From positions 120,877 to 184,876 of the forward strand of contig NZ_BMHK01000006.1 in NCBI RefSeq assembly GCF_014640675.1: a DNA stretch of 64,000 nt, in the 5' to 3' direction. A model generated the notes under the pieces. That model ran no database searches. It saw only the letters and a list, made by a program, of their open reading frames with translations, and was not told the origin of the DNA. The position numbers and the translations under genes were made by a program. Each line of letters starts with the position of its first letter. Within the stretch, counting starts at the first letter, position 1. Below are positions 8,951 to 19,792 of the stretch, piece by piece. The DNA comes from Novosphingobium endophyticum. GTDB lineage: Bacteria > Pseudomonadota > Alphaproteobacteria > Sphingomonadales > Sphingomonadaceae.

Positions 8951-9340
8951 ATGACAATCCGCTTTGCCGCCGCTTGGGGTGGGAGAAGTCCCGTTATCAT
9001 GCGTGCGCTCTGCCGGTCCGCTCCGCTGGGCGCGGTCAATGACAACAGACGGGAAGGCCAGAGTTCGGACGCGGCAAAACGGGCGATGGCCGCCTACGCC
9101 AATCCGCAGGCGCCGTTGCCATTGCCGATGCAGGCGGCGAACGACCAGCTGCTGCTGGCGGAAGCCTTGCGCCATTTCGCGCGACATGGCCTCTCCGCCG
9201 CTGCCCACGCCCGCGCCAAGGCGGAAGCGGCGCGCGCCGCCGACGACGATGAAGGCTGCACCTGGTGGCTGTCGATCTGCCGCCAGCTCGACCGGCGGAT
9301 GGCCGACGCCTTTGCCCGCAAGATCGCCAGCCGCGGCTGA
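8951..9340 (+). CDS. Hypothetical protein
   Basis: A 129-residue protein that I do not recognise. It reads as an alanine-rich helical protein with a central segment LLLAEALRHFARHGLSAAAHARAKAEAARAA followed by CTWWLSICRQLDRRMADAF; there is no signal peptide or membrane span. Codon use matches the neighbours, and the strand is the same as the genes around it. The start could instead be the ATG at 8999, which would drop the first 16 residues. Similar short helical proteins are common in sphingomonads without known function. Confidence 0.55.
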   Translation: MTIRFAAAWGGRSPVIMRALCRSAPLGAVNDNRREGQSSDAAKRAMAAYANPQAPLPLPMQAANDQLLLAEALRHFARHGLSAAAHARAKAEAARAADDDEGCTWWLSICRQLDRRMADAFARKIASRG

Positions 9341-10686
<1,346 letters not shown>

Positions 10687-10703
10687 CACCGGCATACAAA
10701 TCA

Positions 10704-10800
10704 CCGTCATCCCGGCGCAGGCCGGGACCCAGCTGGAAAAATAATGCCGCGAAGCGACTTTATTTGTTGGACTGGGCCCCGGCCTTCGCCGGGGTGACGA
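10704..10800. repeat. REP-like paired inverted repeat
   Basis: Two GC-rich units face each other: CGTCATCCCGGCGCAGGCCG at 10704-10723, and its approximate complement ending GGCCTTCGCCGGGGTGACGA at 10781-10800. An A/T-richer spacer of about 40 bases lies between them. Each unit can fold on its own. It follows mdh and may act as a transcript end or stabiliser. Its right arm is repeated exactly on the far side of the GIY-YIG gene. Confidence 0.8.
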
Positions 10801-10812
10801 TCAGGGAAGGTA

Positions 10813-11103
10813 ATGGAGAAGCACGGCTACGTTTACATCATGGCCAGCCGTCGCAACGGAACGCTCTATATCGGCGTCACCAGTGACCTGCGCAGCCGGG
10901 TGTGGCAGCACAAGGAAGGCACTTTCGACGGTTTCACGAAGAAATATGGATGCAAGGCGCTCGTCTGGTTTGCCGTATTTGATCGCGTTGAAGATGCCAT
11001 CCGCCGTGAGAAGCAAATGAAAGAATGGCGGCGCGCATGGAAACTGCGCGTCATCGAGGAAATGAACCCCGACTGGGACGACTTGTTCGAGTCGATATGT
11101 TGA
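10813..11103 (+). CDS. GIY-YIG nuclease family protein
   Basis: A 96-residue single-domain protein of the short GIY-YIG group (often listed as UPF0213). It carries [20 protein letters not shown], where the two strands give the GVY/YIG-type motif, an arginine shortly after, and the conserved glutamate helix [13 protein letters not shown]. Such proteins are predicted single-strand or structure-specific DNA nucleases, but most have no proven role. It sits between exact 20-base repeat copies at 10781-10800 and 11116-11135, inside what is otherwise a TCA-cycle block, which suggests it arrived as a unit. A ribosome site (GGGAAGG) precedes the ATG. Confidence 0.9.
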   Translation: MEKHGYVYIMASRRNGTLYIGVTSDLRSRVWQHKEGTFDGFTKKYGCKALVWFAVFDRVEDAIRREKQMKEWRRAWKLRVIEEMNPDWDDLFESIC

Positions 11104-11115
11104 GCTGCCCCCCAT

Positions 11116-11135
11116 GGCCTTCGCCGGGGTGACGA
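11116..11135. repeat. Second copy of the REP arm, after the GIY-YIG gene
   Basis: GGCCTTCGCCGGGGTGACGA is identical to 10781-10800, and similarity continues a few bases further on both sides. It lies in the 5' leader of sucD, ending about 20 bases before its ATG. Confidence 0.85.
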
Positions 11136-11155
11136 TTAAGGGAACGGATGGAAGT

Positions 11156-12046
11156 ATGAGCATCCTCGTAAACAAGAACACCAAGGTCATCACCCAGGGC
11201 ATGACCGGCTCGACCGGCAGCTTCCACACGCAGGCCGCGCTTGACTACGGCACGCAGATGGTCGCGGGCGTGACCCCGGGCAAGGGCGGCACCGAGCACC
11301 TCGGCCTGCCGCAGTTCAACACCGTCGCCGAAGCCAAGGCCGCGACCGGCGCGACTGCCTCGTGCGTCTATGTGCCGCCTGCGGGTGCGGCCGATGCGAT
11401 CCTCGAGGCGATCGACGCCGAGATCGAACTCATCATCTGCATCACCGAGGGTATCCCGGTACTCGACATGGTTCCGGTGAAGCGCGCGCTGACCGGCTCG
11501 AAGTCGCGCCTGATCGGCCCGAACTGCCCGGGCGTGCTGACGCCGAACGAGTGCAAGATCGGCATCATGCCCGGCAACATCTTCTCGAAGGGTTCTGTGG
11601 GTGTTGTGTCGCGCTCTGGTACGCTTACGTATGAAGCCGTGTTCCAGACCACCAATGCGGGCCTCGGACAGACCACCGCGGTCGGCATCGGCGGCGACCC
11701 GGTCAACGGCACGAACTTCATCGACATGCTCGAACTGTTCCTGGCCGATGACGAGACCAGGTCGATCATCATGATCGGCGAAATCGGCGGCAGCGCCGAG
11801 GAAGAAGCGGCGCAGTTCCTCAAGGACGAGGCCAAGCGCGGCCGCAAGAAGCCGATGGTCGGCTTCATCGCCGGTCTCACCGCTCCTCCGGGCCGCCGCA
11901 TGGGCCACGCCGGCGCGATCGTCTCGGGCGGCCAGGGCGGCGCGGAAGACAAGATCGCGGCGATGGAAGAGGCCGGCATCCGCGTCAGCCCCTCGCCCTC
12001 GCTGCTGGGCGAGACCCTTGTCGACGTTCTCAAGGAATACGCCTGA
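11156..12046 (+). CDS. sucD: Succinyl-CoA synthetase alpha subunit
   Basis: Forms with SucC the enzyme that makes succinate and ATP/GTP from succinyl-CoA. The 296-residue protein begins [15 protein letters not shown], the CoA-binding domain; an apparent ATG at 11114 belongs to the repeat and is not used. The phosphorylated active-site histidine is H251 in [11 protein letters not shown], and the GPNCPGV segment is canonical. No sucC is found in the window, so the beta subunit must be encoded elsewhere. The ribosome site region was apparently rebuilt next to the repeat copy. Confidence 0.95.
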   Translation: MSILVNKNTKVITQGMTGSTGSFHTQAALDYGTQMVAGVTPGKGGTEHLGLPQFNTVAEAKAATGATASCVYVPPAGAADAILEAIDAEIELIICITEGIPVLDMVPVKRALTGSKSRLIGPNCPGVLTPNECKIGIMPGNIFSKGSVGVVSRSGTLTYEAVFQTTNAGLGQTTAVGIGGDPVNGTNFIDMLELFLADDETRSIIMIGEIGGSAEEEAAQFLKDEAKRGRKKPMVGFIAGLTAPPGRRMGHAGAIVSGGQGGAEDKIAAMEEAGIRVSPSPSLLGETLVDVLKEYA

Positions 12047-12058
12047 CTTACTCTTTCC

Positions 12059-12098
12059 CGGCCTGCACCATCCGGTAAAACCCGGAGAATGCAGGCCG
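12059..12098 (+). other. Strong hairpin between sucD and sucA
   Basis: CGGCCTGCA (12059-12067) pairs with TGCAGGCCG (12090-12098), with an inner TCCGG/CCGGA stem. There is no T tract, so it may be a partial attenuator or RNA-stability element between sucD and the sucA-sucB-lpdA part of the block. Confidence 0.5.
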
Positions 12099-12232
12099 CG
12101 GAATATAAACCATAAAGCGGACACGCTGCGTACTCTGGCCGGCAAGGCGCCCTCCCCGGGAAACCTTCAAGGCCGCATCTGAATACCCGGTAGCGCCGGG
12201 CAATGTGCATCCGGCGAGGAAAGGTGATTCCC

Positions 12233-15085
12233 ATGGGCGACGAGAGTTTCGATTTCACGTCTGACCTTGGCATGGACGGGCCCCAGCCGGGGCCGAGCTG
12301 GCAGCGCAGCAACTGGCCGCGTGTCGGCGCCGAGTTCGAAGACGACCTGACCCAGGGCCTCGATCCCACCACGCTTCGCGCGAAGATCGAAAAGGCCGCC
12401 GCCCGGGGCGCCGCGAAAGTCGACCAGTCGAGCATCGACCAGGCCGCCGCCGATGCCATCCGCGCCATGATGCTGATCCGCACCTATCGCGTGCGCGGGC
12501 ACCTTGCGGCGGACCTCGACCCGCTCGGTCTTTCGCAGCGCAAGCTGCCGCAGGACCTCACGCCCGAATACCACGGTTTCACCGGCGACGCGCTGGACCG
12601 TCCGGTCTTTGTCGGCGGCAACCTCGGCCTCGAATGGACGACCGTGCGCGAGCTGGTTCAGATCCTGCGCGCCAACTACTGCGGCAAGGTCGGCCTCGAG
12701 TACATGCACATCTCCGATGTCGAGGAACGCCGCTTCCTGCAGGAACGCATGGAAGGCGCCGACAAGGAAATCGAGTTCACGCCCGAGGGCAAGAAAGCGA
12801 TCCTCCAGGCCGTCGTGCGCGGCGAGCAGTACGAGAAATTCCTCGGCAAGAAGTACGTCGGCACCAAGCGCTTCGGCCTCGACGGCGGGGAATCGATGAT
12901 CCCCGCGCTCGAGAGCGTCATCAAGTATGGCGGCCAGCTCGGCGTGAAGGAGATCGTCTTCGGCATGGCCCATCGCGGCCGCCTCAACGTCCTCGCCAAC
13001 GTCATGGCCAAGCCCTACAAGGTTATCTTCCACGAATTCTCGGGAGGCACCGCCAATCCCGAGGACGTTGGCGGATCGGGCGACGTGAAGTACCACCTCG
13101 GCACGTCCACCGACCGCGAATTCGACGGCGTCAAGGTCCACATGAGCCTGATGCCCAACCCTTCGCACCTAGAGACGGTGGACCCCGTGGTGCTCGGCAA
13201 GGTGCGCGCCTACCAGGTGTTCCACGACGACATCGGTGACGATATCGGCCCCGGCGCGAAGCACAAGCAGGTCCTGCCGGTGCTGATCCACGGCGACGCC
13301 GCTTTCGCCGGCCAGGGCGTGGTCTGGGAATGCTTCGGCCTTTCGGGCGTTGCCGGCTACGACACGGGCGGCTGCGTCCACTTCGTCATCAACAACCAGA
13401 TCGGCTTCACCACCTCGCCGAACTTCGCGCGCAACTCGCCCTACCCCACGGACGTCGCCAAGGGCGTCCAGGCGCCGATCCTGCACGTCAACGGCGACGA
13501 TCCGGCGGCCGTGACGTTCGCCTGCAAGCTGGCGATCGACTATCGCCAGACCTTCGGCCGCGACATCGTGATCGACATGTGGTGCTATCGCCGCTTCGGC
13601 CACAACGAGGGCGACGAGCCGAGCTTCACCCAGCCGCTGATGTATGCGCAGATCCGCAAGCATCCGCCGGTCAGCGAGATCTACGCCGAGCGCCTCAAGT
13701 CGGAAGGTGTGATTGACGACGCGTTCCTGTCCGAGACAGAGAAATCCTTCAACGCGCATCTCGAGGAGCAGTTCGAGGCTGCCAGGACCTACAAGTCCAA
13801 CCACGCGGACTGGTTCGGCGGGCGCTGGAGCGGGTTCAACAAGCCGGTGGACCCCGAAACCGCGCGCCGCAACGTCCACACGGGAATCGAGGCCAAGCTG
13901 TTCGACAGCCTCGGCCGCACGCTGACGACCGTTCCCGAAGACCTGAACATCCACAAGACCCTCGCCCGCGTGATCCAGGCGAAGGAAGAGATGTTCAAGG
14001 CCGGCGAAGGCTTCGACTGGGCCACGGCCGAAGCGCTCGCTTTCGGCAGCCTGGTCTCGGAAGGATACGGCGTGCGCGTCTCCGGCCAGGATTGCGAGCG
14101 CGGCACCTTCAGCCAGCGTCACGCCGTCTGGGTCGACCAGAAGGACGAGCGCAAGTACACGCCGCTTTCGACGCTGCCGCACGGCAACTTCGAAGTGCTG
14201 AACTCGACCCTGTCGGAATACGGCGTGCTCGGCTTCGAGTTCGGCTACGCCAGCGCCGATCCGAAGACGCTGGTGCTCTGGGAAGCGCAGTTCGGCGACT
14301 TCGCCAATGGCGCCCAGATCATCATCGACCAGTACATCGCCGCATCCGAAGCCAAGTGGCTGCGCGCCAACGGGCTCGTCATGCTGCTGCCGCACGGTTA
14401 TGAGGGCCAGGGCCCCGAGCACTCCTCGGCGCGCCTGGAGCGCTTCCTGCAGCTCTGCGCGCAGGACAACCTGCAGGTCTGCAACATCACCACTCCGGCC
14501 AACTACTTCCACGTGCTGCGCCGGCAGATGCACCGCCCGTTCCGCAAGCCGCTGATCATCATGACGCCCAAGTCGCTGCTCCGTCACCCGATGGCGAAGT
14601 CGCAGGCGGATGACTTCATCGGCGAGGGGCACTTCTTCCGCATTCTCTCGGACCCCAAGACGCCAAGCGACGAGGACACGAAGAAGGTCATCCTGTGCTC
14701 GGGCAAGGTCGCCTACGACCTGTTCGAGGCGCGCGACGAAAACGAGATCGACGATACGCAGATCATCCGCCTCGAACAGCTCTACCCTTTCCCGGGCGAG
14801 CCGCTGGCCCTGCGCCTCTCGCGCATGAAGAACCTGGAGGAGATCGTCTGGTGCCAGGAAGAGCCGCGGAACAACGGCGCCTGGTTCTTCGTCGAATCGC
14901 TGATCGAGGAAGCGGCCAGGGATGCAGGCCTGACCGCCTGCCGTCCGCGCTATGCCGGCCGCCACTCCGCCGCCTCGCCCGCCACTGGCCTCGCCAAGCG
15001 CCACGTCGCCGAGCAGGCCGCGCTGGTTGCCGACGCGCTCCACCTTTCCGTCCGTGACGAACTCCGACGCAAGCAGAAGGCTTGA
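12233..15085 (+). CDS. sucA: 2-oxoglutarate dehydrogenase E1 component
   Basis: Thiamine-diphosphate decarboxylase of the 2-oxoglutarate dehydrogenase complex, 950 residues, the usual size. The ATG at 12233 is preceded by GAGGAAAGG. Visible landmarks include the N-terminal region that binds E2, the segments FGMAHRGRLNVL and HLGTSTDREFDG, the ThDP-binding region around GDAAFAGQGVVWE and VINNQIGFTT, and the C-terminal LLPHGYEGQGPEHSSARLERFL. It is followed after 8 bases by sucB, so the complex is made from one transcript. Confidence 0.97.
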   Translation: MGDESFDFTSDLGMDGPQPGPSWQRSNWPRVGAEFEDDLTQGLDPTTLRAKIEKAAARGAAKVDQSSIDQAAADAIRAMMLIRTYRVRGHLAADLDPLGLSQRKLPQDLTPEYHGFTGDALDRPVFVGGNLGLEWTTVRELVQILRANYCGKVGLEYMHISDVEERRFLQERMEGADKEIEFTPEGKKAILQAVVRGEQYEKFLGKKYVGTKRFGLDGGESMIPALESVIKYGGQLGVKEIVFGMAHRGRLNVLANVMAKPYKVIFHEFSGGTANPEDVGGSGDVKYHLGTSTDREFDGVKVHMSLMPNPSHLETVDPVVLGKVRAYQVFHDDIGDDIGPGAKHKQVLPVLIHGDAAFAGQGVVWECFGLSGVAGYDTGGCVHFVINNQIGFTTSPNFARNSPYPTDVAKGVQAPILHVNGDDPAAVTFACKLAIDYRQTFGRDIVIDMWCYRRFGHNEGDEPSFTQPLMYAQIRKHPPVSEIYAERLKSEGVIDDAFLSETEKSFNAHLEEQFEAARTYKSNHADWFGGRWSGFNKPVDPETARRNVHTGIEAKLFDSLGRTLTTVPEDLNIHKTLARVIQAKEEMFKAGEGFDWATAEALAFGSLVSEGYGVRVSGQDCERGTFSQRHAVWVDQKDERKYTPLSTLPHGNFEVLNSTLSEYGVLGFEFGYASADPKTLVLWEAQFGDFANGAQIIIDQYIAASEAKWLRANGLVMLLPHGYEGQGPEHSSARLERFLQLCAQDNLQVCNITTPANYFHVLRRQMHRPFRKPLIIMTPKSLLRHPMAKSQADDFIGEGHFFRILSDPKTPSDEDTKKVILCSGKVAYDLFEARDENEIDDTQIIRLEQLYPFPGEPLALRLSRMKNLEEIVWCQEEPRNNGAWFFVESLIEEAARDAGLTACRPRYAGRHSAASPATGLAKRHVAEQAALVADALHLSVRDELRRKQKA

Positions 15086-15093
15086 GATAATCC

Positions 15094-16326
<1,233 letters not shown>

Positions 16327-16330
16327 GCAC

Positions 16331-16416
16331 GTCGTCCCGGGCTCGACCCGGGACCGGTGGCAGTGCTTCCCCCGCCGAACGAGCGCCAGCGGTCCCGGAT
16401 CAGGTCCGGGATGACG
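16331..16416. repeat. REP-like paired inverted repeat between sucB and lpdA
   Basis: The left unit GTCGTCCCGGGCTCGACCCG (continuing GGACCGGTGGC) faces a right unit CCAGCGGTCCCGGATCAGGT (continuing CCGGGATGAC). This shares unit sequence and orientation with elements at 32516-32623 and 41462-41594. It could lower lpdA expression relative to sucAB. Confidence 0.8.
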
Positions 16417-16426
16417 GAGAAGAAGA

Positions 16427-17824
16427 ATGGCTGAATACGACTACGACGTCCTTGTCATCGGTGCCGGCCCCGGCGGCTATGTCGCCGCAATCCGCGCGGC
16501 GCAGCTCGGGCTGAAGACCGCCTGCGCGGAAGGGCGCGAGACGCTGGGCGGTACTTGCCTCAACGTCGGCTGCATTCCTTCGAAAGCGATGCTCCACGCC
16601 TCGGAATATTTCGACGCGGCAGCGAGTGGCACTATGGCGAAGATGGGCATCAAGGTTAAGCCCGAACTCGACCTGGAGGCCATGCACGGCCAGCGCAAGG
16701 ATTCGGTCAAGGGCCTGACCGGAGGCATCGAGTTCCTGTTCAAGAAGAACAAGGTCGACTGGCTCAAGGGCTATGCCCAGTTCAAGGACGCGCACAGCGT
16801 TGAAGTCGCGGGCAAGACCGTGACTGCCAAGAACGTGGTAATCGCCACCGGCTCCTCCGTCACCCCCCTGCCCGGCGTCGAGATCGACAACTCCAAGGGC
16901 GTGGTCGTGGATTCGACCGGCGCTCTGGAACTGGCTTCGGTGCCGAAGAAAATGGTGGTCATCGGCGGCGGCGTGATCGGGCTGGAACTCGGGTCGGTCT
17001 GGCGGCGACTCGGCGCGGAAGTCATCGTCGTCGAATTCCTCGACCAGCTCCTGCCCGGCATGGACATGGACGTGCGCAAGGAAGCGGCCAAGATCTTCAA
17101 GAAGCAGGGCATGACGCTCAAGCTCTCGACCAAGGTCACCGGCGTGACCGTCAAGGGCAAGAAGGCCACCCTCACGCTCGAGCCCGCCGCCGGCGGCGAT
17201 GCCGAGAAGCTGGACGCCGACGTCGTGCTGGTTTCCATCGGCCGCAAGCCCAATACCGAGGGCCTCGGCCTCGACGAGATCGGGCTGGAAGTGAACCAGC
17301 GCAGCCAGATCGAAACCGACCACGACTTTGCCACCAAGGTCGATGGCGTCTGGGCCATCGGCGACGTCATCCCCGGCCCGATGCTCGCGCACAAGGCCGA
17401 GGACGAAGGCATTGCCGTGGCCGAGAACATCGCCGGCCTCACCGGCATCGTGAACCATGACGTGATTCCCGGCGTCGTCTACACCCAGCCCGAGATCGCC
17501 GGCGTGGGCCTGACCGAGGAAGCGGCCAAGGAACGCGGCGCGGTCAAGGTCGGCAAGTTCCCGATGCTCGCCAACTCGCGCGCCAAGACCAACCACGAGC
17601 CCGACGGCTTCGTGAAGGTTATCGCCGACGCCGAGACCGATCGCGTGCTCGGCGTGTGGTGCATCGCCTCGGTCGCCGGCACGATGATCGCCCAGGCCGC
17701 GCAGGCCATGGAATTCGGCGCGACCAGCGAGGACATCGCCTACACCTGCCACGCCCATCCGACGCACTCCGAGGCGATCAAGGAAGCAGCTATGGCGGTG
17801 ACCGGCAAGCCGATCCACATCTGA
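16427..17824 (+). CDS. lpdA: Dihydrolipoyl dehydrogenase (E3)
   Basis: FAD enzyme that reoxidises dihydrolipoamide with NAD+. It shows the FAD motif GAGPGGYVAAIRAAQLG, the redox disulfide in GGTCLNVGCIPSK (C44, C49), the NAD motif GGGVIGLELGSVW, and the C-terminal His-Glu pair in HAHPTHSEA. Length is 465 residues. As the last gene of the sucAB-lpdA group it most likely serves the 2-oxoglutarate complex, although it could also be shared with other dehydrogenase complexes. Confidence 0.97.
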   Translation: MAEYDYDVLVIGAGPGGYVAAIRAAQLGLKTACAEGRETLGGTCLNVGCIPSKAMLHASEYFDAAASGTMAKMGIKVKPELDLEAMHGQRKDSVKGLTGGIEFLFKKNKVDWLKGYAQFKDAHSVEVAGKTVTAKNVVIATGSSVTPLPGVEIDNSKGVVVDSTGALELASVPKKMVVIGGGVIGLELGSVWRRLGAEVIVVEFLDQLLPGMDMDVRKEAAKIFKKQGMTLKLSTKVTGVTVKGKKATLTLEPAAGGDAEKLDADVVLVSIGRKPNTEGLGLDEIGLEVNQRSQIETDHDFATKVDGVWAIGDVIPGPMLAHKAEDEGIAVAENIAGLTGIVNHDVIPGVVYTQPEIAGVGLTEEAAKERGAVKVGKFPMLANSRAKTNHEPDGFVKVIADAETDRVLGVWCIASVAGTMIAQAAQAMEFGATSEDIAYTCHAHPTHSEAIKEAAMAVTGKPIHI

Positions 17825-17946
17825 GGCGAGATGGCCGGGACGCCCAACGCCTTGCTAACGGCCCAGGGCGAGCGGTATCGTCTCGATGCGAGGCCCGTTG
17901 ATCCTGCGCGCGGCTCCCGCGTGCCATCCCGGCCCGCAGCATCGAC

Positions 17947-18582
17947 ATGCCGCTGACCGGCCCTGCCATCCCGATCCTGCCGCCGATGCTGGATTTGCTG
18001 GGCATCGCCGTGTTCGCGCTTTCCGGAGCGCTCGCGGCGGCGCGCTTGCGGCAGACGGTGGTGACGGTTGCCTTTTTCGCGCTCGTGACCGGTGTCGGCG
18101 GCGGAACCTTGCGCGATCTCCTGATCGGGGCGCCGGTGTTCTGGGTTCACGATCCGCTGGTGGCGCCTCTATGCCTCGCGGTGGCGCTTCTCGCCTGGTT
18201 CACGCCCGTGCGCTGGTGGGAGGGACAACTGCTGGAATGGGCCGACGCGCTGGGACTCGCGGTGTTTGCGGTGCTTGGCACGATGAAGGCGCTTGCCTGG
18301 GGCGTGCCGGTGGTCCCCGCGGTGCTGATGGGTGTGGTGACCGGCTGTATCGGCGGCGTCATTCGCGATGTGCTGGCCGGGCAGCCCTCGATCCTGATGC
18401 GTCCGGAACTCTACGTCACGGCGGCGGCGCTGTCGGCGGCATTGGGTGCGCTGGGGATGGTGCTCGGCCTCGCACCGGCACTGACGTGGGCGCTTGCCGT
18501 CTTCGCCGGATTTTCCCTGCGCGGCGCGGCGATCCGCTGGTCGATCGGCCTGCCCACCCATCCGGGCACACGCGGGGACTAG
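17947..18582 (+). CDS. Trimeric intracellular cation channel family protein (UPF0126)
   Basis: A 211-residue membrane protein with about seven helices arranged as two repeats, each with the family's glycine-rich motif: GVGGGTLRDLLIG near residue 55 and GCIGGVIRDVLAG near residue 140. Bacterial members of the TRIC fold conduct K+ or other small cations; the substrate here is unknown. No clear operon partners are present. The start at 17947 has no obvious ribosome site, and an internal ATG (MLDLLG) 13 codons later is a possible alternative. Confidence 0.85.
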   Translation: MPLTGPAIPILPPMLDLLGIAVFALSGALAAARLRQTVVTVAFFALVTGVGGGTLRDLLIGAPVFWVHDPLVAPLCLAVALLAWFTPVRWWEGQLLEWADALGLAVFAVLGTMKALAWGVPVVPAVLMGVVTGCIGGVIRDVLAGQPSILMRPELYVTAAALSAALGALGMVLGLAPALTWALAVFAGFSLRGAAIRWSIGLPTHPGTRGD

Positions 18583-18587
18583 GAACT

Positions 18588-18788
18588 TCAGGGGCCGATC
18601 CGCCAGAAGGCGGCTTCCGCGCGGCGGATTGTACAAAGCCGCTTCGCGCCTTCCCATAGTTCCGCATTGCGGTTGGGCGCTTCGCACCTCGCCACGTCGA
18701 GCGCGTGGCCGGCATCCGCAGCGTCGAACTCGATCCTCTTTTCCACCCCCACGCCGTCATCCAGAAACTTCAACGTGTACAGAGGCAT
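18588..18788 (-). CDS. Small hypothetical protein
   Basis: A 66-residue protein starting MPLYTLKFLDDGVGVEKRIEF, behind a strong AGGAGGAG ribosome site. It appears to be a small beta-hairpin plus helix (HALDVARCEAPNRNAELWEGAKRL). I recognise the general type as a recurring sphingomonad small protein but cannot name a function. It is convergent with the cation-channel gene. Confidence 0.65.
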   Translation of the reverse strand: MPLYTLKFLDDGVGVEKRIEFDAADAGHALDVARCEAPNRNAELWEGAKRLCTIRRAEAAFWRIGP

Positions 18789-18956
18789 GTCTCCTCCTGC
18801 GAGTGCCGCTCGCGGTCTTCATATCCTTCCGCACCATTAGCCAAAAATCGCCGCCCGGTTCCCGCTGCGTGCGGCAAGCGGGGGCTGCACAGCGCCGGAA
18901 CGCCGCGTCACCCATCCCCGATCCGCCGCAAGCGGCAGGCAACGCGCAAAAAAGCC

Positions 18957-19247
18957 TCAGTCGCGCCCGGCGACCGGCGGGTCCTCGCCAAGATCCTCGT
19001 ACCAGGCCTCGACCGGACCGGAGAGCTTGATCGTCAGCGGATTGCCGCGGCGGTCCATGGTCTTGCCCGCCTGCACGCGCACCCAGCCTTCGGAAATGCA
19101 GTATTCCTCGACATTGGTGCGCACCGTGCCCTTGAAGCGGATGCCGACGCCGCGGCGCAGCTTTTCGCCGTCGAAGTGCGGGCTCTTCGGGTTGATCGCC
19201 ATGCGATCGGGCGGGACGTCGGGGCCGGACGAGATCTCTTCGGTCAT
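18957..19247 (-). CDS. DUF3297 family protein
   Basis: A 96-residue protein with the family signature DRMAINPKSPHF, then RGVGIRFKG, TNVEEYCISEGWVRV and GNPLTIKL. DUF3297 (YdfZ-like/glutathione peroxidase-adjacent families) has no established biochemical role. The ATG at 19247 is chosen because the longer frame upstream has no family similarity. The gene sits just before tRNA-Val on the opposite strand. Confidence 0.85.
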   Translation of the reverse strand: MTEEISSGPDVPPDRMAINPKSPHFDGEKLRRGVGIRFKGTVRTNVEEYCISEGWVRVQAGKTMDRRGNPLTIKLSGPVEAWYEDLGEDPPVAGRD

Positions 19248-19340
19248 GAGCCGCGCTTTAGTCCGCGATGGGCGCCTGTCAATTTCGAACCTTGTCAATT
19301 CGATCCGATTTGTTTAGGGGCGCGCTTCCGCACTGGAAGC

Positions 19341-19415
19341 GGGCGCGTAGCTCAGCGGTAGAGCACACCCTTCACACGGGTGGGGTCACAGGTTCAATCC
19401 CTGTCGCGCCCACCA
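19341..19415 (+). tRNA. tRNA-Val (CAC)
   Basis: A full cloverleaf can be drawn: acceptor stem GGGCGCG/CGCGCCC, D arm GCTC/GAGC, anticodon stem CACCC/GGGTG with loop TTCACAC giving anticodon CAC, and T arm ACAGG/CCTGT with loop TTCAATC. The discriminator is A and CCA is encoded. The DNA that follows is atypical in composition, as is common at tRNA-adjacent insertion sites. Confidence 0.95.
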
Positions 19416-19792
19416 TCTTTTCTGGCACTTGGCTGGGGAGATGGCACCGCTCGGGGGAGCTGATTTCATCGCTCTTAACCCCAAAAATCTGCACAATAGG
19501 ACCGCCTATTTGCCCAGGCGGCCTTTCCGACGCGGCGGTCACGGCCCTCAGCATGGCGATGAACTGGTCCCAGTCCGGCTCTGGCGGCTCGCCCCCTCGG
19601 GCGCGTAGAAGGCGCTAGGGTTCATAGTGATGTTGAAATTCCTCGTGTGACATTTGGGCCCTCCATTCGGGCGCGTTTGCCGGGCGCAGAGGAATTGCTA
19701 TGTGGAGAAACTCCAAACTTGGGTGCATATTCAGCGTTCCTCACTTGTTCTTCATTCCGCAAGTCGCGTAGTGACTATGGCAAGGGGGCTTT
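19416..19792. other. Gap after tRNA-Val, gene remnants possible
   Basis: No intact gene. Composition is less GC-rich than the core, and the first part read on the minus strand contains a short helical-looking stretch (PPEPDWDQFIAMLRAVTAASERP) that may be the remnant of a small gene. I find no copy of the tRNA 3' end further along that would mark an integration site. Confidence 0.4.

Noticed and set aside
13169..15043. Long minus-strand open frame of 624 codons
   Set aside because: It is antisense to sucA, histidine/arginine/valine-rich and without any family pattern; long antisense frames are normal in GC-rich DNA. The same applies to similar frames opposite argS, glnA and btuB.
19372..19554. 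Minus-strand frame ending VGATGIEPVTPPV
   Set aside because: This is the familiar false protein produced by reading through a tRNA gene; it overlaps tRNA-Val.
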